From Fimbriimonadaceae bacterium (GTDB lineage: Bacteria; Armatimonadota; Fimbriimonadia; Fimbriimonadales; Fimbriimonadaceae), in assembly GCA_019638775.1 (NCBI GenBank), contig JAHBTD010000009.1, positions 1 to 32,501 of the forward strand: a stretch of 32,501 nucleotides of DNA, written 5' to 3'. How positions within the stretch are numbered: position 1 is the stretch's first letter; each line of letters opens with the position of its first letter. Positions 7,765 to 15,091 of this stretch are shown here, in pieces. The notes beneath the pieces are model-generated. The model ran no database searches. It had not been told where the DNA came from and saw nothing but the letters and a program-made list of their open reading frames with translations. The translations under genes were made by a program, and so were the position numbers.

Positions 7765-7970
7765 CCCGAACCAATTGTAGTGCGCCGAGGAGCGGATGTC
7801 GTGCCGTCGCCGGATCTTGTTGACCGGGCAACTCGCACCGGCCTCTTGCAGGATGTTGACGATCTGCGTCTCGGTGGTCTTCGACTGGCGCATGGAAACC
7901 TCTGGGCTAGGCGGTCTATTCTGCCAGAAGATTATCCTTTTGCGTGTCTCAAATTAGGGGAAGCTTACCA
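7765..7970 (-). mobile_element. IS3-family remnant: 5' end of orfA plus probable left end
   Basis: Reading from ATG 7893 on the minus strand, about 43 codons encode a typical IS3 OrfA N-terminus (MRQSKTTETQIVNILQEAG, then PVNKIRRRHDI and AHYNWFG). After about 7765 the similarity stops and the rest of the HTH, leucine zipper and OrfB are missing. Some 50 bp upstream, 7945-7970 reads on the minus strand as TGGTAAGC followed by CCCCTAATTTGAGACA, which resembles an IS3-type terminal repeat. The element is dead. Its insertion and decay sit directly upstream of the porin and may have removed or replaced its promoter. Confidence 0.65.
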
Positions 7971-8099
7971 TTCATGCGCAAGCAGCACCTCTATAAAGCA
8001 CGTTTCTTGAACCGTCGTATGGATCGAGCGGTGGCCGAGTCGGATACCCAAGACCTGCGCCCACGAGGCGCGATGGGAGAAGGCTGCGGGAGAATCGCC

Positions 8100-9686
8100 C
8101 TAGCGTCGCGTGATTCCCAATGCCTTGATGCGCGACGCGAGTGTGGTCGGCTTCATGCCCAGCAATGCCGCCGCGCCATCCGCGCCGAAGAGTTTTCCCT
8201 TGGTCAAGCCGAGCGCATGGACGATGTTCTCCCGTTCCTGGCGTCTCAGGTCGTCCCTGGTCGCCGGCCGTGGCGATTCCGGCGTCGAGTGAGAGGCGGT
8301 GATCGACATCGATCGCTGAGATGGTTGGAGTTGGATGTGCAAGGGCCCGCCTTGGGCGAGAATCACCGCGCGTTCCACGACGTTCTGAAGTTCTCGGACA
8401 TTGCCCGGCCAATCGTGACCGACCAGAAGGTTGGAGACGGCCGGCGTCAAACGCGGGGTGCGGCGATTCAGCCGTTGGGCGCTCCTGGCGATGAAATGCC
8501 GCGCCAGCGCAGGAATGTCCTCGCGACGCTCCCTGAGCGGGGGAATATGGATCGGGAACACGCTGAGGCGGTAGAACAGATCTTCCCGGAAGCGGCCGGC
8601 CTCCACCTCTCGCTTCAAGTCCCGGTTTGTCGCGGCCACGATTCGCACGTCCACCTTGCGCGTCTTGGTTTCTCCGACGCGCTCGAATTCGCCTTCTTGC
8701 AGCACGCGCAATAATTTGGCTTGCATGGGCAGGGGCACTTCCCCGATTTCGTCGAGGAACAGCGTGCCGCGGTCCGCCAGCTCGAAACGGCCGGGACGAT
8801 CCGACAGGGCGCCGGTGAAGGCGCCTTTTGCGTGACCGAAGAACTCGCTTTCGAACAGCGCATCCGGGACGGCGCTGCAATTCACTTTGATCATGGCCCG
8901 GCTCTTTCGCGGACTCCGGTCATGGATGGCCCGGGCCACCAACTCCTTGCCCGTGCCGCTCTCTCCGGTGATCAGGGCCGCCGCGTCGGTCGGGGCCACG
9001 AGGTGCACCTGCCGCAGCACGTGCTGGAGCGCCTGACTCTCTCCGACAAACTCTCCCATGCCGAGCGCCGCCGTGACTTCTTCGCGGAGGTAGAGATTTT
9101 CTTCTTCGAGGCGCGCGCGCAGCAGGTCGATCTCCTCGCGCGCGCGGGCGTTCGCAATGCTCACCGCCGCGTAGTCGGCGAACATACGTAGCCATTCGAA
9201 CGCTTCCGCATCCAGCCGGCCGCGGTCGAACAGCGCCAGCACGCCAAGCGTCTCTCCTCGAAAGATCAGCGGCTGGGCCGCGAACGTCTGAATGCCCTCG
9301 CGTGCAACCCAGCCCGAGTCGGCGATCCATTCTTCATCGCCACGGACGCCGGCGATCCAGAGGGCTTCTCCGTTTAAGGCGACACGACCGATCTTGCGCT
9401 CACCGATCAGACAGCGGTGAAAGGCGCCGTCGATGCGGCTGTAATCGACGTGCGAGTCTTGCGGCACGCCGGCGCTGGCGACGAGGTGCAGAGCCTTCGC
9501 GCTGTCTGCGGGGTCTTCTTCTCCCCGGCACACGGGGCACGATTGGTTGGGGATCGCGAGCCAGATGCGAGTCAGGACGGTGTTGGGGCATTGCGCGATG
9601 CCTTCGGTGATCGTTCGCAGGACTTCTTGCAGCGTGGCTTGACGAGCCGTCACTACCATGACCTGCGGGAGCTGATGCGGATTCAT
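8100..9686 (-). CDS. Sigma54-dependent activator with GAF sensor domain
   Basis: This 528-residue bacterial enhancer-binding protein has a GAF domain at about 17-180, an AAA+ domain at about 211-440, and a Fis-type HTH at the end ([23 protein letters not shown]). The Walker A is GESGTGKE (241-248), the sigma54-contacting GAFTGA loop is at 288-293, and the Walker [10 protein letters not shown] is at 308-316, so the ATPase looks fully active. The GAF domain carries C50-PVC53 in a loop, which could hold metal or a redox switch. The layout resembles NorR and FhlA. It is divergent from an operon with a -24/-12 promoter at 9820-9835 and is almost certainly its activator. The inducer is unknown. Confidence 0.92.
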   Translation of the reverse strand: MNPHQLPQVMVVTARQATLQEVLRTITEGIAQCPNTVLTRIWLAIPNQSCPVCRGEEDPADSAKALHLVASAGVPQDSHVDYSRIDGAFHRCLIGERKIGRVALNGEALWIAGVRGDEEWIADSGWVAREGIQTFAAQPLIFRGETLGVLALFDRGRLDAEAFEWLRMFADYAAVSIANARAREEIDLLRARLEEENLYLREEVTAALGMGEFVGESQALQHVLRQVHLVAPTDAAALITGESGTGKELVARAIHDRSPRKSRAMIKVNCSAVPDALFESEFFGHAKGAFTGALSDRPGRFELADRGTLFLDEIGEVPLPMQAKLLRVLQEGEFERVGETKTRKVDVRIVAATNRDLKREVEAGRFREDLFYRLSVFPIHIPPLRERREDIPALARHFIARSAQRLNRRTPRLTPAVSNLLVGHDWPGNVRELQNVVERAVILAQGGPLHIQLQPSQRSMSITASHSTPESPRPATRDDLRRQERENIVHALGLTKGKLFGADGAAALLGMKPTTLASRIKALGITRR

Positions 9687-9710
9687 GTGCGAGACTCTAC
9701 GAAATATCGT

Positions 9711-9728
9711 TCATCGTTGCAATGATAA
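9711..9728. promoter_or_regulatory. Candidate enhancer site for the sigma54 activator
   Basis: TCATCGTTGCAATGATAA is an 18-bp palindrome with 7 of 9 positions symmetrical around TTGCAA. A related half-site, GCATGATAAC, follows at about 9767-9776. They lie roughly 45-110 bp upstream of the -24/-12 promoter, the usual place for upstream activating sequences. Assignment is by position and symmetry only. Confidence 0.4.
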
Positions 9729-9819
9729 ATCGTAGATCACGAATAGTCGTAGTGTGGGGCGTGAGAGTTCATTGCATGATAACGCAGATATTTCAGTGAC
9801 TTGAGTCTCTTGATCCGCA

Positions 9820-9835
9820 TGGCACGGCATCTGCT
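9820..9835 (+). promoter_or_regulatory. Sigma54 (-24/-12) promoter
   Basis: TGGCACGGCATCTGCT matches the consensus TGGCAC-N5-TTGCW with one mismatch, and has the invariant GG (9821-9822) and GC (9833-9834) exactly 10 bp apart. Transcription would begin near 9846, giving a 5' leader of about 50 nt before the AhpD-like gene at 9895. The divergent gene encodes a sigma54 activator. Confidence 0.8.
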
Positions 9836-9894
9836 CAGGCAGGTGTGCAATCGCGCATGTGGCGCGGGTCACCCAATCAACCCAAGGAGGCAGT

Positions 9895-10464
9895 ATGAAT
9901 CGCATTGCACAACTCGATCCTCAGACCGCAACGGGCCAGACGAAAACCCTGTTCGATGGCGTGCAGCGAAAACTCGGCGTCGTGCCGAACCTGTTTCGCG
10001 TGTTGGGCAACGCGCCCGCTGCGCTTCAAGGGTATCTCAATTTCAGTGCTGCGCTGGCGGATGGGCAGTTGGGTCCGAAGGTTCGCGAGCAGATCGCCCT
10101 TACGGTTGCCCAGGCCAACGAATGCGCCTACTGCCTCAGCGCACACTCGTTCATCGGCGGCAAATTGGGACTGACGCAGCAGGATCTCGCCGAAGCTCGA
10201 CAGGCCCATGCGACCGATCCGCGCACGGAGGCCATCCTCAAGCTGGCGCAGCGCATGGTGACGCAGCGGGGTGAGCTGGGGGCGGAGGGCCTCGATGACG
10301 CGCGCCGTGCGGGGTTGACCGACGGGGATATCGTCGAGACGGTGGCGCAGGTCGCGCTGAACACCTTCAGCAATTACCTCAATCACATCGCCGGGACGGT
10401 CATCGACTTTCCTGAGGTCACGATCGCAGAGGGGTGCGGCACGTCTTCCTGCGGCTGTCGCTAG
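9895..10464 (+). CDS. AhpD-like carboxymuconolactone decarboxylase-family protein
   Basis: This 189-residue protein contains QIALTVAQANEC77-AYC80-LSAH84, the complete AhpD-type Glu, Cys-x-x-Cys, His relay. The GVVPNLFRVLGNAP and FSNYLNHIAGTVIDFPE segments match the peroxidase-related subgroup. The tail GCGTSSCGCR adds three further cysteines that the 3447-4010 paralogue lacks, perhaps a second redox or metal site. The RBS AAGGAGG precedes the ATG by 5 nt. It is the first gene of the sigma54-driven operon, which fits a role as an induced peroxide or electrophile reductase. Intergenic gaps of 20-70 bp link it to the next five genes. Confidence 0.88.
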   Translation: MNRIAQLDPQTATGQTKTLFDGVQRKLGVVPNLFRVLGNAPAALQGYLNFSAALADGQLGPKVREQIALTVAQANECAYCLSAHSFIGGKLGLTQQDLAEARQAHATDPRTEAILKLAQRMVTQRGELGAEGLDDARRAGLTDGDIVETVAQVALNTFSNYLNHIAGTVIDFPEVTIAEGCGTSSCGCR

Positions 10465-10527
10465 GCGGGGAAGGAATGCGTCGGTTCACGAGACTCTCGT
10501 CATCAATTTAGGAGAAAGGGTGCCATC

Positions 10528-11331
10528 ATGAAGATCAGCAGTCGATCGATCGTTGCGTCGCTTGCCATCGTGATTCTCACGTCTCCGCTCATCTCATCGG
10601 CAGGGGAGCAGGAGCAGAAACCGACGGTGTCGCATTATGCGGGTCCGCGAGAGGATGCGCCGATTCCCCGGCCTGGGTTACGACCCAAGAAGGGCCGGGT
10701 GGCGGTGGTCGTGACGGATCCGCAGAACGACTTTCTGAGCCCAACCGGCGTGGCCTGGGGTGTGGTCGGACAGAGCGTGCAGGAAAACCACACGGTGGAA
10801 CATCTCGAAGACCTGTTCAAGGTCGCCAAGGCCGCCGATGTGCCGGTCTTCGTCAGCCCGCACTATTACTATCCGCACGACCACCGGTGGACCTTCGGCG
10901 GCGCGCTCGAAGTGCTGATGCACAAGATCGGCATGTTCGACCGGAAAGCAGCGTTGACCCAGGAGGGGTTTGCGGGGTCCGGTGCCGATTGGCTCGACCG
11001 CTACAAACCCTATATCGAAGACGGCCGGACAGTCGTGACCAGCCCGCACAAGGTGTTCGGGCCCGAGTCGAACGATCTCATCCTGCAGCTGCGCAAGGCC
11101 GACATCAGCCAGGTGATCCTGGCCGGCATGTCTGCCAATCTCTGCACCGAGTCGCATCTGCGCGAGCTACTCGAACAGGGCTTCGAGGTGGTGGTGGTGA
11201 CGGATGCGACGGCGGCCGCCAAGCTGCCGGGATTCGACGGCTATGAAGCCGCCTTCGTGAATGTTCGCATGATGGCGAGCGACGTGTGGAGTACGGCGCA
11301 GGCGGTGAAGACGCTGGCCTCACTCAAGTAA
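10528..11331 (+). CDS. Exported isochorismatase-family cysteine hydrolase
   Basis: This 267-residue protein has the catalytic triad Asp64 (VVTDPQNDF), Lys175 (TSPHKVFGPE) and Cys206 (GMSANLCTESH) of isochorismatase-like hydrolases, the superfamily of nicotinamidase, N-carbamoylsarcosine amidase and related amidases. The SPHYYYPHDHRW segment, rich in His, follows the second strand and could bind metal or substrate. It begins with a signal peptide (MKISSRSIVASLAIVILTSPLISSA), so it should act in the periplasm. Most family members are cytosolic, so export is notable. It likely hydrolyses a small amide or carbamoyl compound. A substrate-binding protein is encoded in the same operon. Confidence 0.85.
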   Translation: MKISSRSIVASLAIVILTSPLISSAGEQEQKPTVSHYAGPREDAPIPRPGLRPKKGRVAVVVTDPQNDFLSPTGVAWGVVGQSVQENHTVEHLEDLFKVAKAADVPVFVSPHYYYPHDHRWTFGGALEVLMHKIGMFDRKAALTQEGFAGSGADWLDRYKPYIEDGRTVVTSPHKVFGPESNDLILQLRKADISQVILAGMSANLCTESHLRELLEQGFEVVVVTDATAAAKLPGFDGYEAAFVNVRMMASDVWSTAQAVKTLASLK

Positions 11332-11394
11332 TCCCTCGGACGTGGACCGTGCGATGCATCGATGACCGACAATCTGTGACAAGGAGGAATGACC

Positions 11395-11769
11395 GTGAAA
11401 ACTGCAATCGTTATCCTATCCGACCCGAAAGGCGGGGCAGAGGAAGCCTTGGGGCGAGTGTTCAATGCCCTCGCCTTGGCTGCCGAATCCAAGCAACAGG
11501 GCGACGAGGTGGCCGTAGTGTTCAATGGCCCGGGGACGCGATGGCCGGCTGAGCTGACCAAGCTGACGCATCCGGCCAACGGGCTGTATCAGTCGGTGCG
11601 CGATGTGGTGCAGGGCGCATCCTGTGCCTGTGCCGAGGTCTTCGGGGCAACGGACAGTGTGCGGTCCTGCGGCGTGAAGAGCGTGAACGATAACGCCTTA
11701 CCGGGCACGGCCGGCCTGTTGAGTCTCAGGCGGTACCTGGCCGACGGATGGCATGTGGTGGTGTTCTGA
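11395..11769 (+). CDS. DsrE-family protein
   Basis: This 124-residue DsrE-like protein starts (GTG) with MKTAIVILSDPKGGAEEALGR. GTG 11395 is preferred over ATG 11389 because AAGGAGG ends at 11387, giving proper spacing only for GTG. Cysteines are Cys77 and Cys79 (ASCACAEVFG) and Cys92 (RSCGV), the same region as Cys75/78/91 of the 2245-2601 paralogue but with a C-x-C in place of C-x-x-C. Likely a cytosolic thiol or persulfide carrier. It lies third in the sigma54 operon. Confidence 0.85.
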   Translation: MKTAIVILSDPKGGAEEALGRVFNALALAAESKQQGDEVAVVFNGPGTRWPAELTKLTHPANGLYQSVRDVVQGASCACAEVFGATDSVRSCGVKSVNDNALPGTAGLLSLRRYLADGWHVVVF

Positions 11770-11789
11770 GAGCGGGATGATGTGAATGA

Positions 11790-11819
11790 CGGCGTGCAAC
11801 GCCTGTGGGTTGCACGCCG
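11790..11819 (+). other. Intercistronic 11-bp perfect stem-loop
   Basis: CGGCGTGCAAC (11790-11800) pairs perfectly with GTTGCACGCCG (11809-11819) around an 8-nt loop. It lies between the DsrE stop (11769) and the RBS (GGAGG, 11827-11831) of the flavoprotein gene. It is not followed by a T-run, so an mRNA processing or stability element that changes output along the operon is more likely than a terminator. Confidence 0.6.
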
Positions 11820-11839
11820 GTCATACGGAGGACGGCACA

Positions 11840-12460
11840 ATGGCGATGAAATATTTGGACCTGGCGCTGACGGAGTCCGTGCGACGGGCACAGCAGCAGT
11901 ATTACGGCCATGCCGCGACGATCGCCGAGTCGCCTGAGCGTGATCCGCTCGGCGAGGCGGAGATGGAGTTCATCACGACCCGAGACAGTTTCTACCTGGG
12001 CACCGTGAGTGAGAGCGGATGGCCGTACCTTCAACATCGCGGCGGGTCCGCGGGATTCTTGCGTGTGCTGAGCCCATCCAGGCTGGCGTTTGCGGATTAT
12101 CGAGGCAATCGCCAACTGCTGAGCACGGGGAATCTCCTGGCGAACGATCGCGTGGCGCTGTTTCTGATGGATTACGCGAATCGGGCGCGTTTGAAGGTGT
12201 TCGGCCATGGCCGGATCGAAGATGCGCGATCCCAACCGGAACTCGTGGCGCAACTTGCCTCGCTGGACGTGCGCGCGAAGGTGGAACGGATTCTGTTCAT
12301 CGATGTGGTGTCCTACGACTGGAACTGCCCGAAGTACATCACGCCCCGCTATTCCATCGGCGAGGTGGAGGAGGTAGTTGGGCCGTTGAAATCCCGTATT
12401 GCCGAGCTGGAAGCACAGCTTCGATCGCTCCAGGGAGAGAAGCGCATCCTGTCGATCTGA
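11840..12460 (+). CDS. PPOX-class / pyridoxamine 5'-phosphate oxidase-family flavoprotein
   Basis: This 206-residue protein has a split-barrel flavin-binding fold. Typical parts are EMEFITTRDSFYLGTVSESGWPYLQHRGG (strands 1-3) and FADYRGNRQLLSTGNL (FMN phosphate loop), followed by RVALFLMDYANRARLKVFGHGRIED. A coiled-coil helix at the C-terminus (PLKSRIAELEAQLRSLQ) probably oligomerises. This subgroup binds FMN or F420 and reduces or oxidises small molecules; the substrate is unknown. ATG 11840 is preferred over ATG 11786 because GGAGGA is 8 nt upstream and the longer form would translate through the 11790-11819 hairpin. It is fourth in the sigma54 operon. Confidence 0.8.
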   Translation: MAMKYLDLALTESVRRAQQQYYGHAATIAESPERDPLGEAEMEFITTRDSFYLGTVSESGWPYLQHRGGSAGFLRVLSPSRLAFADYRGNRQLLSTGNLLANDRVALFLMDYANRARLKVFGHGRIEDARSQPELVAQLASLDVRAKVERILFIDVVSYDWNCPKYITPRYSIGEVEEVVGPLKSRIAELEAQLRSLQGEKRILSI

Positions 12461-12480
12461 ACGGAGAGGAGAGACCATTG

Positions 12481-13725
12481 ATGTCACACATATCGCGTCG
12501 ACACTTCCTGAAATTCGCCGTCGCAATAGGCGGCGCGGTCGCACTCGGAGGTCTGGACGGCTCGCCAGGGTTCTCCCGGTCGAGGCGGATCGCCCATGCC
12601 GCGGAACCGATCAAGATCGGCATCATCGATCCGCTGTCGGGCCCCTATAAGACGTCTTCGATCCACGACGTGCACGGCGCGACGGTCGCGGTGGATCGCT
12701 TCAATACAGCCGGCGGTGTACTGGGCCGTCCGGTGGTCCTTGTCGAGGCCGACGATGCATCCAAGGTGGACATCGGAGTACGGACGGCTCGGAAGTTGAT
12801 CATGGACGACCGTGTGGATGTGCTCATGGGCACCTTCAACGGAGACGTCGCAATGGCGATCGCGGAGGTGGCCAAGCGGGAGAACCGGTTGTTCATGGTG
12901 ACCGGCGCACATGTTCCCGAGTTAACGGGGGCCGCGTGCAACTCGCACACCTTCGTGTTCATGCCGACCGCCGACATGCTCGCAACAGCGGTGGCCCCGC
13001 ACCTGGTCAAGACCTATGGGACCAGGTGCTACATGGTCACGGCCGATACGGTGGACGGCGCTTCCGCACGTACCGCCATGACCGACGCACTCGTGGCCCA
13101 CGGGGCCGAGATCCTCGGCGATACTGTGGCGTCTTTCGGCACGACGGACTTTGTCCCGGCATTCACACGGGCGGTGCGAGCCAAGCCGACCTTCATCGTG
13201 CTCAACCTCTACGGCTGGGACCTCGTCCACGCGCTGAAAGCTTATGCCAAGCTGCAGTTGGCCGCAGCGCAGATCGGCGTGGGGGGCATGATCGGCGGCG
13301 AACAAATCGGCCGGCCGCTGGGCTATGCGGATCACGCCGGAATCTGGGGCCTGATCTGGGACCCGAAGGTCAAGTCCGAGAGCTCGCGACGGTTCATTCA
13401 AGGCGTGATCGACAAATACCACCACACACCGACCTCGCGGTGCTATCACGGTTACGCCGCCATGACGCAAATCCTGGAGGCGATGCAACGGGCAGGAACG
13501 ACCGACACACAGGCGCTCATCAAGACGTTGGAGGGGCATGCCTTCGACGGCCTGAAGGAAGGGCGCTCCTATTTCCGTGCGTCGGATCACCTGCATGTGC
13601 AAGACGTGTTGGTAGGGAAAGCCTACGGGAAGGAATTGGGATTGGGCCACTACCAGCTGCTGGCCACGGTAGGGGGAGAGGCGGTTGCGAGCGTGCCCGA
13701 CCGGTCGGGTTGTGGGTTGACCTGA
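12481..13725 (+). CDS. Tat-exported ABC substrate-binding protein, LivK/UrtA-like
   Basis: This 414-residue periplasmic binding protein of type 1 (Leu/Ile/Val, amide and urea class) begins with a twin-arginine signal, SRRHFLKFAVAIGGAVALGG, cleaved near AHA-AEP. The mature start IKIGIIDPLSGPYKTSSIHDVHGATVAVDRFN and ARKLIMDDRVDVLMGTFNGDVAMAIAEVAKR are typical of the family. Tat export implies folding in the cytoplasm. No permease or ATPase genes follow, so it may work with a transporter encoded elsewhere or serve as a periplasmic sensor or scavenger. It follows the flavoprotein gene by 20 bp in the sigma54 operon. Together with the exported hydrolase it suggests a small amide-like ligand. Confidence 0.85.
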   Translation: MSHISRRHFLKFAVAIGGAVALGGLDGSPGFSRSRRIAHAAEPIKIGIIDPLSGPYKTSSIHDVHGATVAVDRFNTAGGVLGRPVVLVEADDASKVDIGVRTARKLIMDDRVDVLMGTFNGDVAMAIAEVAKRENRLFMVTGAHVPELTGAACNSHTFVFMPTADMLATAVAPHLVKTYGTRCYMVTADTVDGASARTAMTDALVAHGAEILGDTVASFGTTDFVPAFTRAVRAKPTFIVLNLYGWDLVHALKAYAKLQLAAAQIGVGGMIGGEQIGRPLGYADHAGIWGLIWDPKVKSESSRRFIQGVIDKYHHTPTSRCYHGYAAMTQILEAMQRAGTTDTQALIKTLEGHAFDGLKEGRSYFRASDHLHVQDVLVGKAYGKELGLGHYQLLATVGGEAVASVPDRSGCGLT

Positions 13726-13769
13726 ACTTGCCGGTTGCACGGTATCGGTATCACACAGGAGGATCGAAC

Positions 13770-14180
13770 ATGAACAGGTTGGCGTTGCGACAGGGTCGAT
13801 GGCGAAATCCCCTGAGGTTCTTCAGCGAGTTGCTGGAGCAGCCGGCCTGGGTTGCGGGCTGGGTCTTAGTCCTCATGGCGATCAATCTGGCCGGCCTCGC
13901 ATTCTGGAGTGAGCTCTTGGCTCGGGTCATTGTGGCGATCTTCCTACTCTCAGCCATGCTGATGATGGGGTTGTATAGCGTATTCGGTTTTGAACGGATT
14001 CTTGGATTGGGGCACGTGTTCTGGATTCCCTTGTTAGTCATGCTGTTGATGCACCTGCCGCAGGCCGCCGGTGCATTCGCCGGCTACCTCATCGTGCTGG
14101 CTCTGTGTCTCGGGATTTCATTGCTGTTCGATATTCGTGACCTGTGGATCTACGTATCACAAAAACGGACGCGGCAGTGA
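13770..14180 (+). CDS. Small four-helix membrane protein (paralogue of 1756-2133)
   Basis: This 136-residue protein has about four membrane segments. It shares RNPLRFFSELLEQPAWV, AGLAFW, SAMLMMGLYSVFGFERILGLGH and WIPLL with the copy at 1756-2133. The RBS AGGAGG is at 13757-13762. The sequence is not one I recognise. It ends the sigma54 operon, 44 nt after the binding-protein gene, so it may anchor a complex or be the membrane partner of one of the redox proteins. The conserved Glu-Gln-Pro near the first helix and the GLGH loop are the residues to look at. Confidence 0.8.
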   Translation: MNRLALRQGRWRNPLRFFSELLEQPAWVAGWVLVLMAINLAGLAFWSELLARVIVAIFLLSAMLMMGLYSVFGFERILGLGHVFWIPLLVMLLMHLPQAAGAFAGYLIVLALCLGISLLFDIRDLWIYVSQKRTRQ

Positions 14181-14602
14181 GGCGATGGGTGTCGTGCCTA
14201 CACAAAGAGCAGCGGGCATGCGAATGGTACCGAGGTTGAACACGACTGCGTTGTCGAGGGCAGCCGTGAAGATCGGAAGCGAAAACGGAGCGGCAGTCGG
14301 CACAAGGGCCGACTGGGCCCACGTCGCGCCGGATCCCGGATCGATACGGACGCGTCCTCCCGAATGAGATCTATGTATTCCGTGCCATTCCTCCTCTCCA
14401 TCCTTGGCTCACGACGCGAGCCGATTTCCGATTCCAGGGGTCGAAGGCAAGCAATCCAGAATTGACTCAAGGGCGAACAGGCCACATTGAACGAGCGAAT
14501 GGGGCCGATTCCCGCGTCGGTTCGATCGCGGTGCTTTCGAGGCATGCCGGCGTGTGTGTGCACAGCGGCCCGCATGCCTCGCCCTCGAGGGAGATAGTTG
14601 GA

Positions 14603-14620
14603 CTGTAAGCTGGCTCACAG
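14603..14620. promoter_or_regulatory. CRP-type palindrome, site 2
   Basis: CTGTAAGCTGGCTCACAG: seven of eight arm positions are symmetrical, and the core TGTAAGCTGGCTCACA follows the window-wide motif. It lies about 120 bp before the 41-residue peptide gene. Confidence 0.65.
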
Positions 14621-14659
14621 CCGTCTCATGCCCTCAATGGTAAGGTCCGTTCATACATA

Positions 14660-14673
14660 TTGATATAGCTCAA
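14660..14673. promoter_or_regulatory. FNR-like box
   Basis: TTGATATAGCTCAA matches TTGAT-N4-ATCAA at 9 of 10 informative positions. It is 67 bp before the start of the 41-residue peptide gene and 40 bp after a CRP-type palindrome, suggesting two Crp/Fnr-family inputs. Confidence 0.5.
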
Positions 14674-14740
14674 TGTGTGTTGCGCTGTCGACCGCCGGAG
14701 CGTGGCCACGACCCGAGTCACCACAAAGGAGGAGCAGAGT

Positions 14741-14866
14741 ATGTCGATGATGTGCAGCCTGCAGGGATGTACCCGGAAGCACGGCATGTGCGGACACGAG
14801 AAGATGATGTTCGCCGTGATGATCATGCTGATGATCGGCGGCGTGGCCTATTGGTTTATGGGATGA
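14741..14866 (+). CDS. 41-residue Cys/Met-rich single-span membrane peptide
   Basis: The RBS AAAGGAGG precedes ATG 14741. The N-terminal half, MSMMCSLQGCTRKHGMCGHE, holds three Cys, two His and four Met. The second half, KMMFAVMIMLMIGGVAYWFMG, is one membrane span. I do not recognise it. The composition suggests binding of a soft metal such as Cu(I) at the membrane surface. It lies just before the bufferin operon and shares the same class of upstream regulatory sites, so it may be part of the same copper or redox response. It might instead be a small regulatory or assembly subunit. Confidence 0.65.
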   Translation: MSMMCSLQGCTRKHGMCGHEKMMFAVMIMLMIGGVAYWFMG

Positions 14867-14879
14867 GCAGATGCACGAC

Positions 14880-14895
14880 TGTAAGCTGCCTCACA
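14880..14895. promoter_or_regulatory. CRP-type palindrome, site 3
   Basis: TGTAAGCTGCCTCACA lies between the 41-residue peptide gene and bufA, about 200 bp before the bufA start, and matches the recurring motif. Confidence 0.6.
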
Positions 14896-15022
14896 GCAAT
14901 CGCGCCGGCTGCGCGATACGATTCACCGCAATAATTCGGCATTCGCGTGGGCACATGGGAAGCCGCCGCATGGTCCACAGGCCGGAGAAAGGGGTTGCAC
15001 GCATGATCGAGTGCTGAGTCTG

Positions 15023-15036
15023 TCGATGTAGATCAA
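15023..15036. promoter_or_regulatory. FNR-like box upstream of bufA
   Basis: TCGATGTAGATCAA matches TTGAT-N4-ATCAA at 9 of 10 informative positions and is close to the well-known FNR/ANR/DNR form. It is 55 bp before the bufA start, a position suited to activation under low oxygen or nitric oxide. Confidence 0.5.
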
Positions 15037-15091
15037 TATCCAATAACCGAAGACGTTCCCGATGGTATTGCAGTCCACAAAGGAGATTCAT

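Larger units (their letters stand above)
14181..14740. other. Regulatory intergenic region with inverted repeat 14538-14581
   Basis: I see no gene in these 560 bp. CGAGGCATGC (14538-14547) and GCATGCCTCG (14572-14581) form a perfect 10-bp inverted repeat with a 24-nt loop, ending 21 bp before a CRP-type palindrome (14603-14620). An FNR-like box follows at 14660-14673. The stretch probably holds the end of the sigma54 operon and the promoter of the 41-residue peptide gene. Confidence 0.5.

Noticed and set aside
7562-7831. N-terminal extension of the porin to 7831
   Set aside because: It lies across the IS3 remnant and precedes a clear signal peptide starting at 7561.
12019-12480. Open frame continuous with the substrate-binding protein, extending it 154 codons upstream
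   Set aside because: It overlaps the flavoprotein gene, has no RBS, and the Tat signal begins at 12481.
14505-14535. GGTTCGATC resembling a tRNA T-loop in the 14.2-14.7 kb gap
   Set aside because: The five bases on either side do not pair; no cloverleaf is possible.
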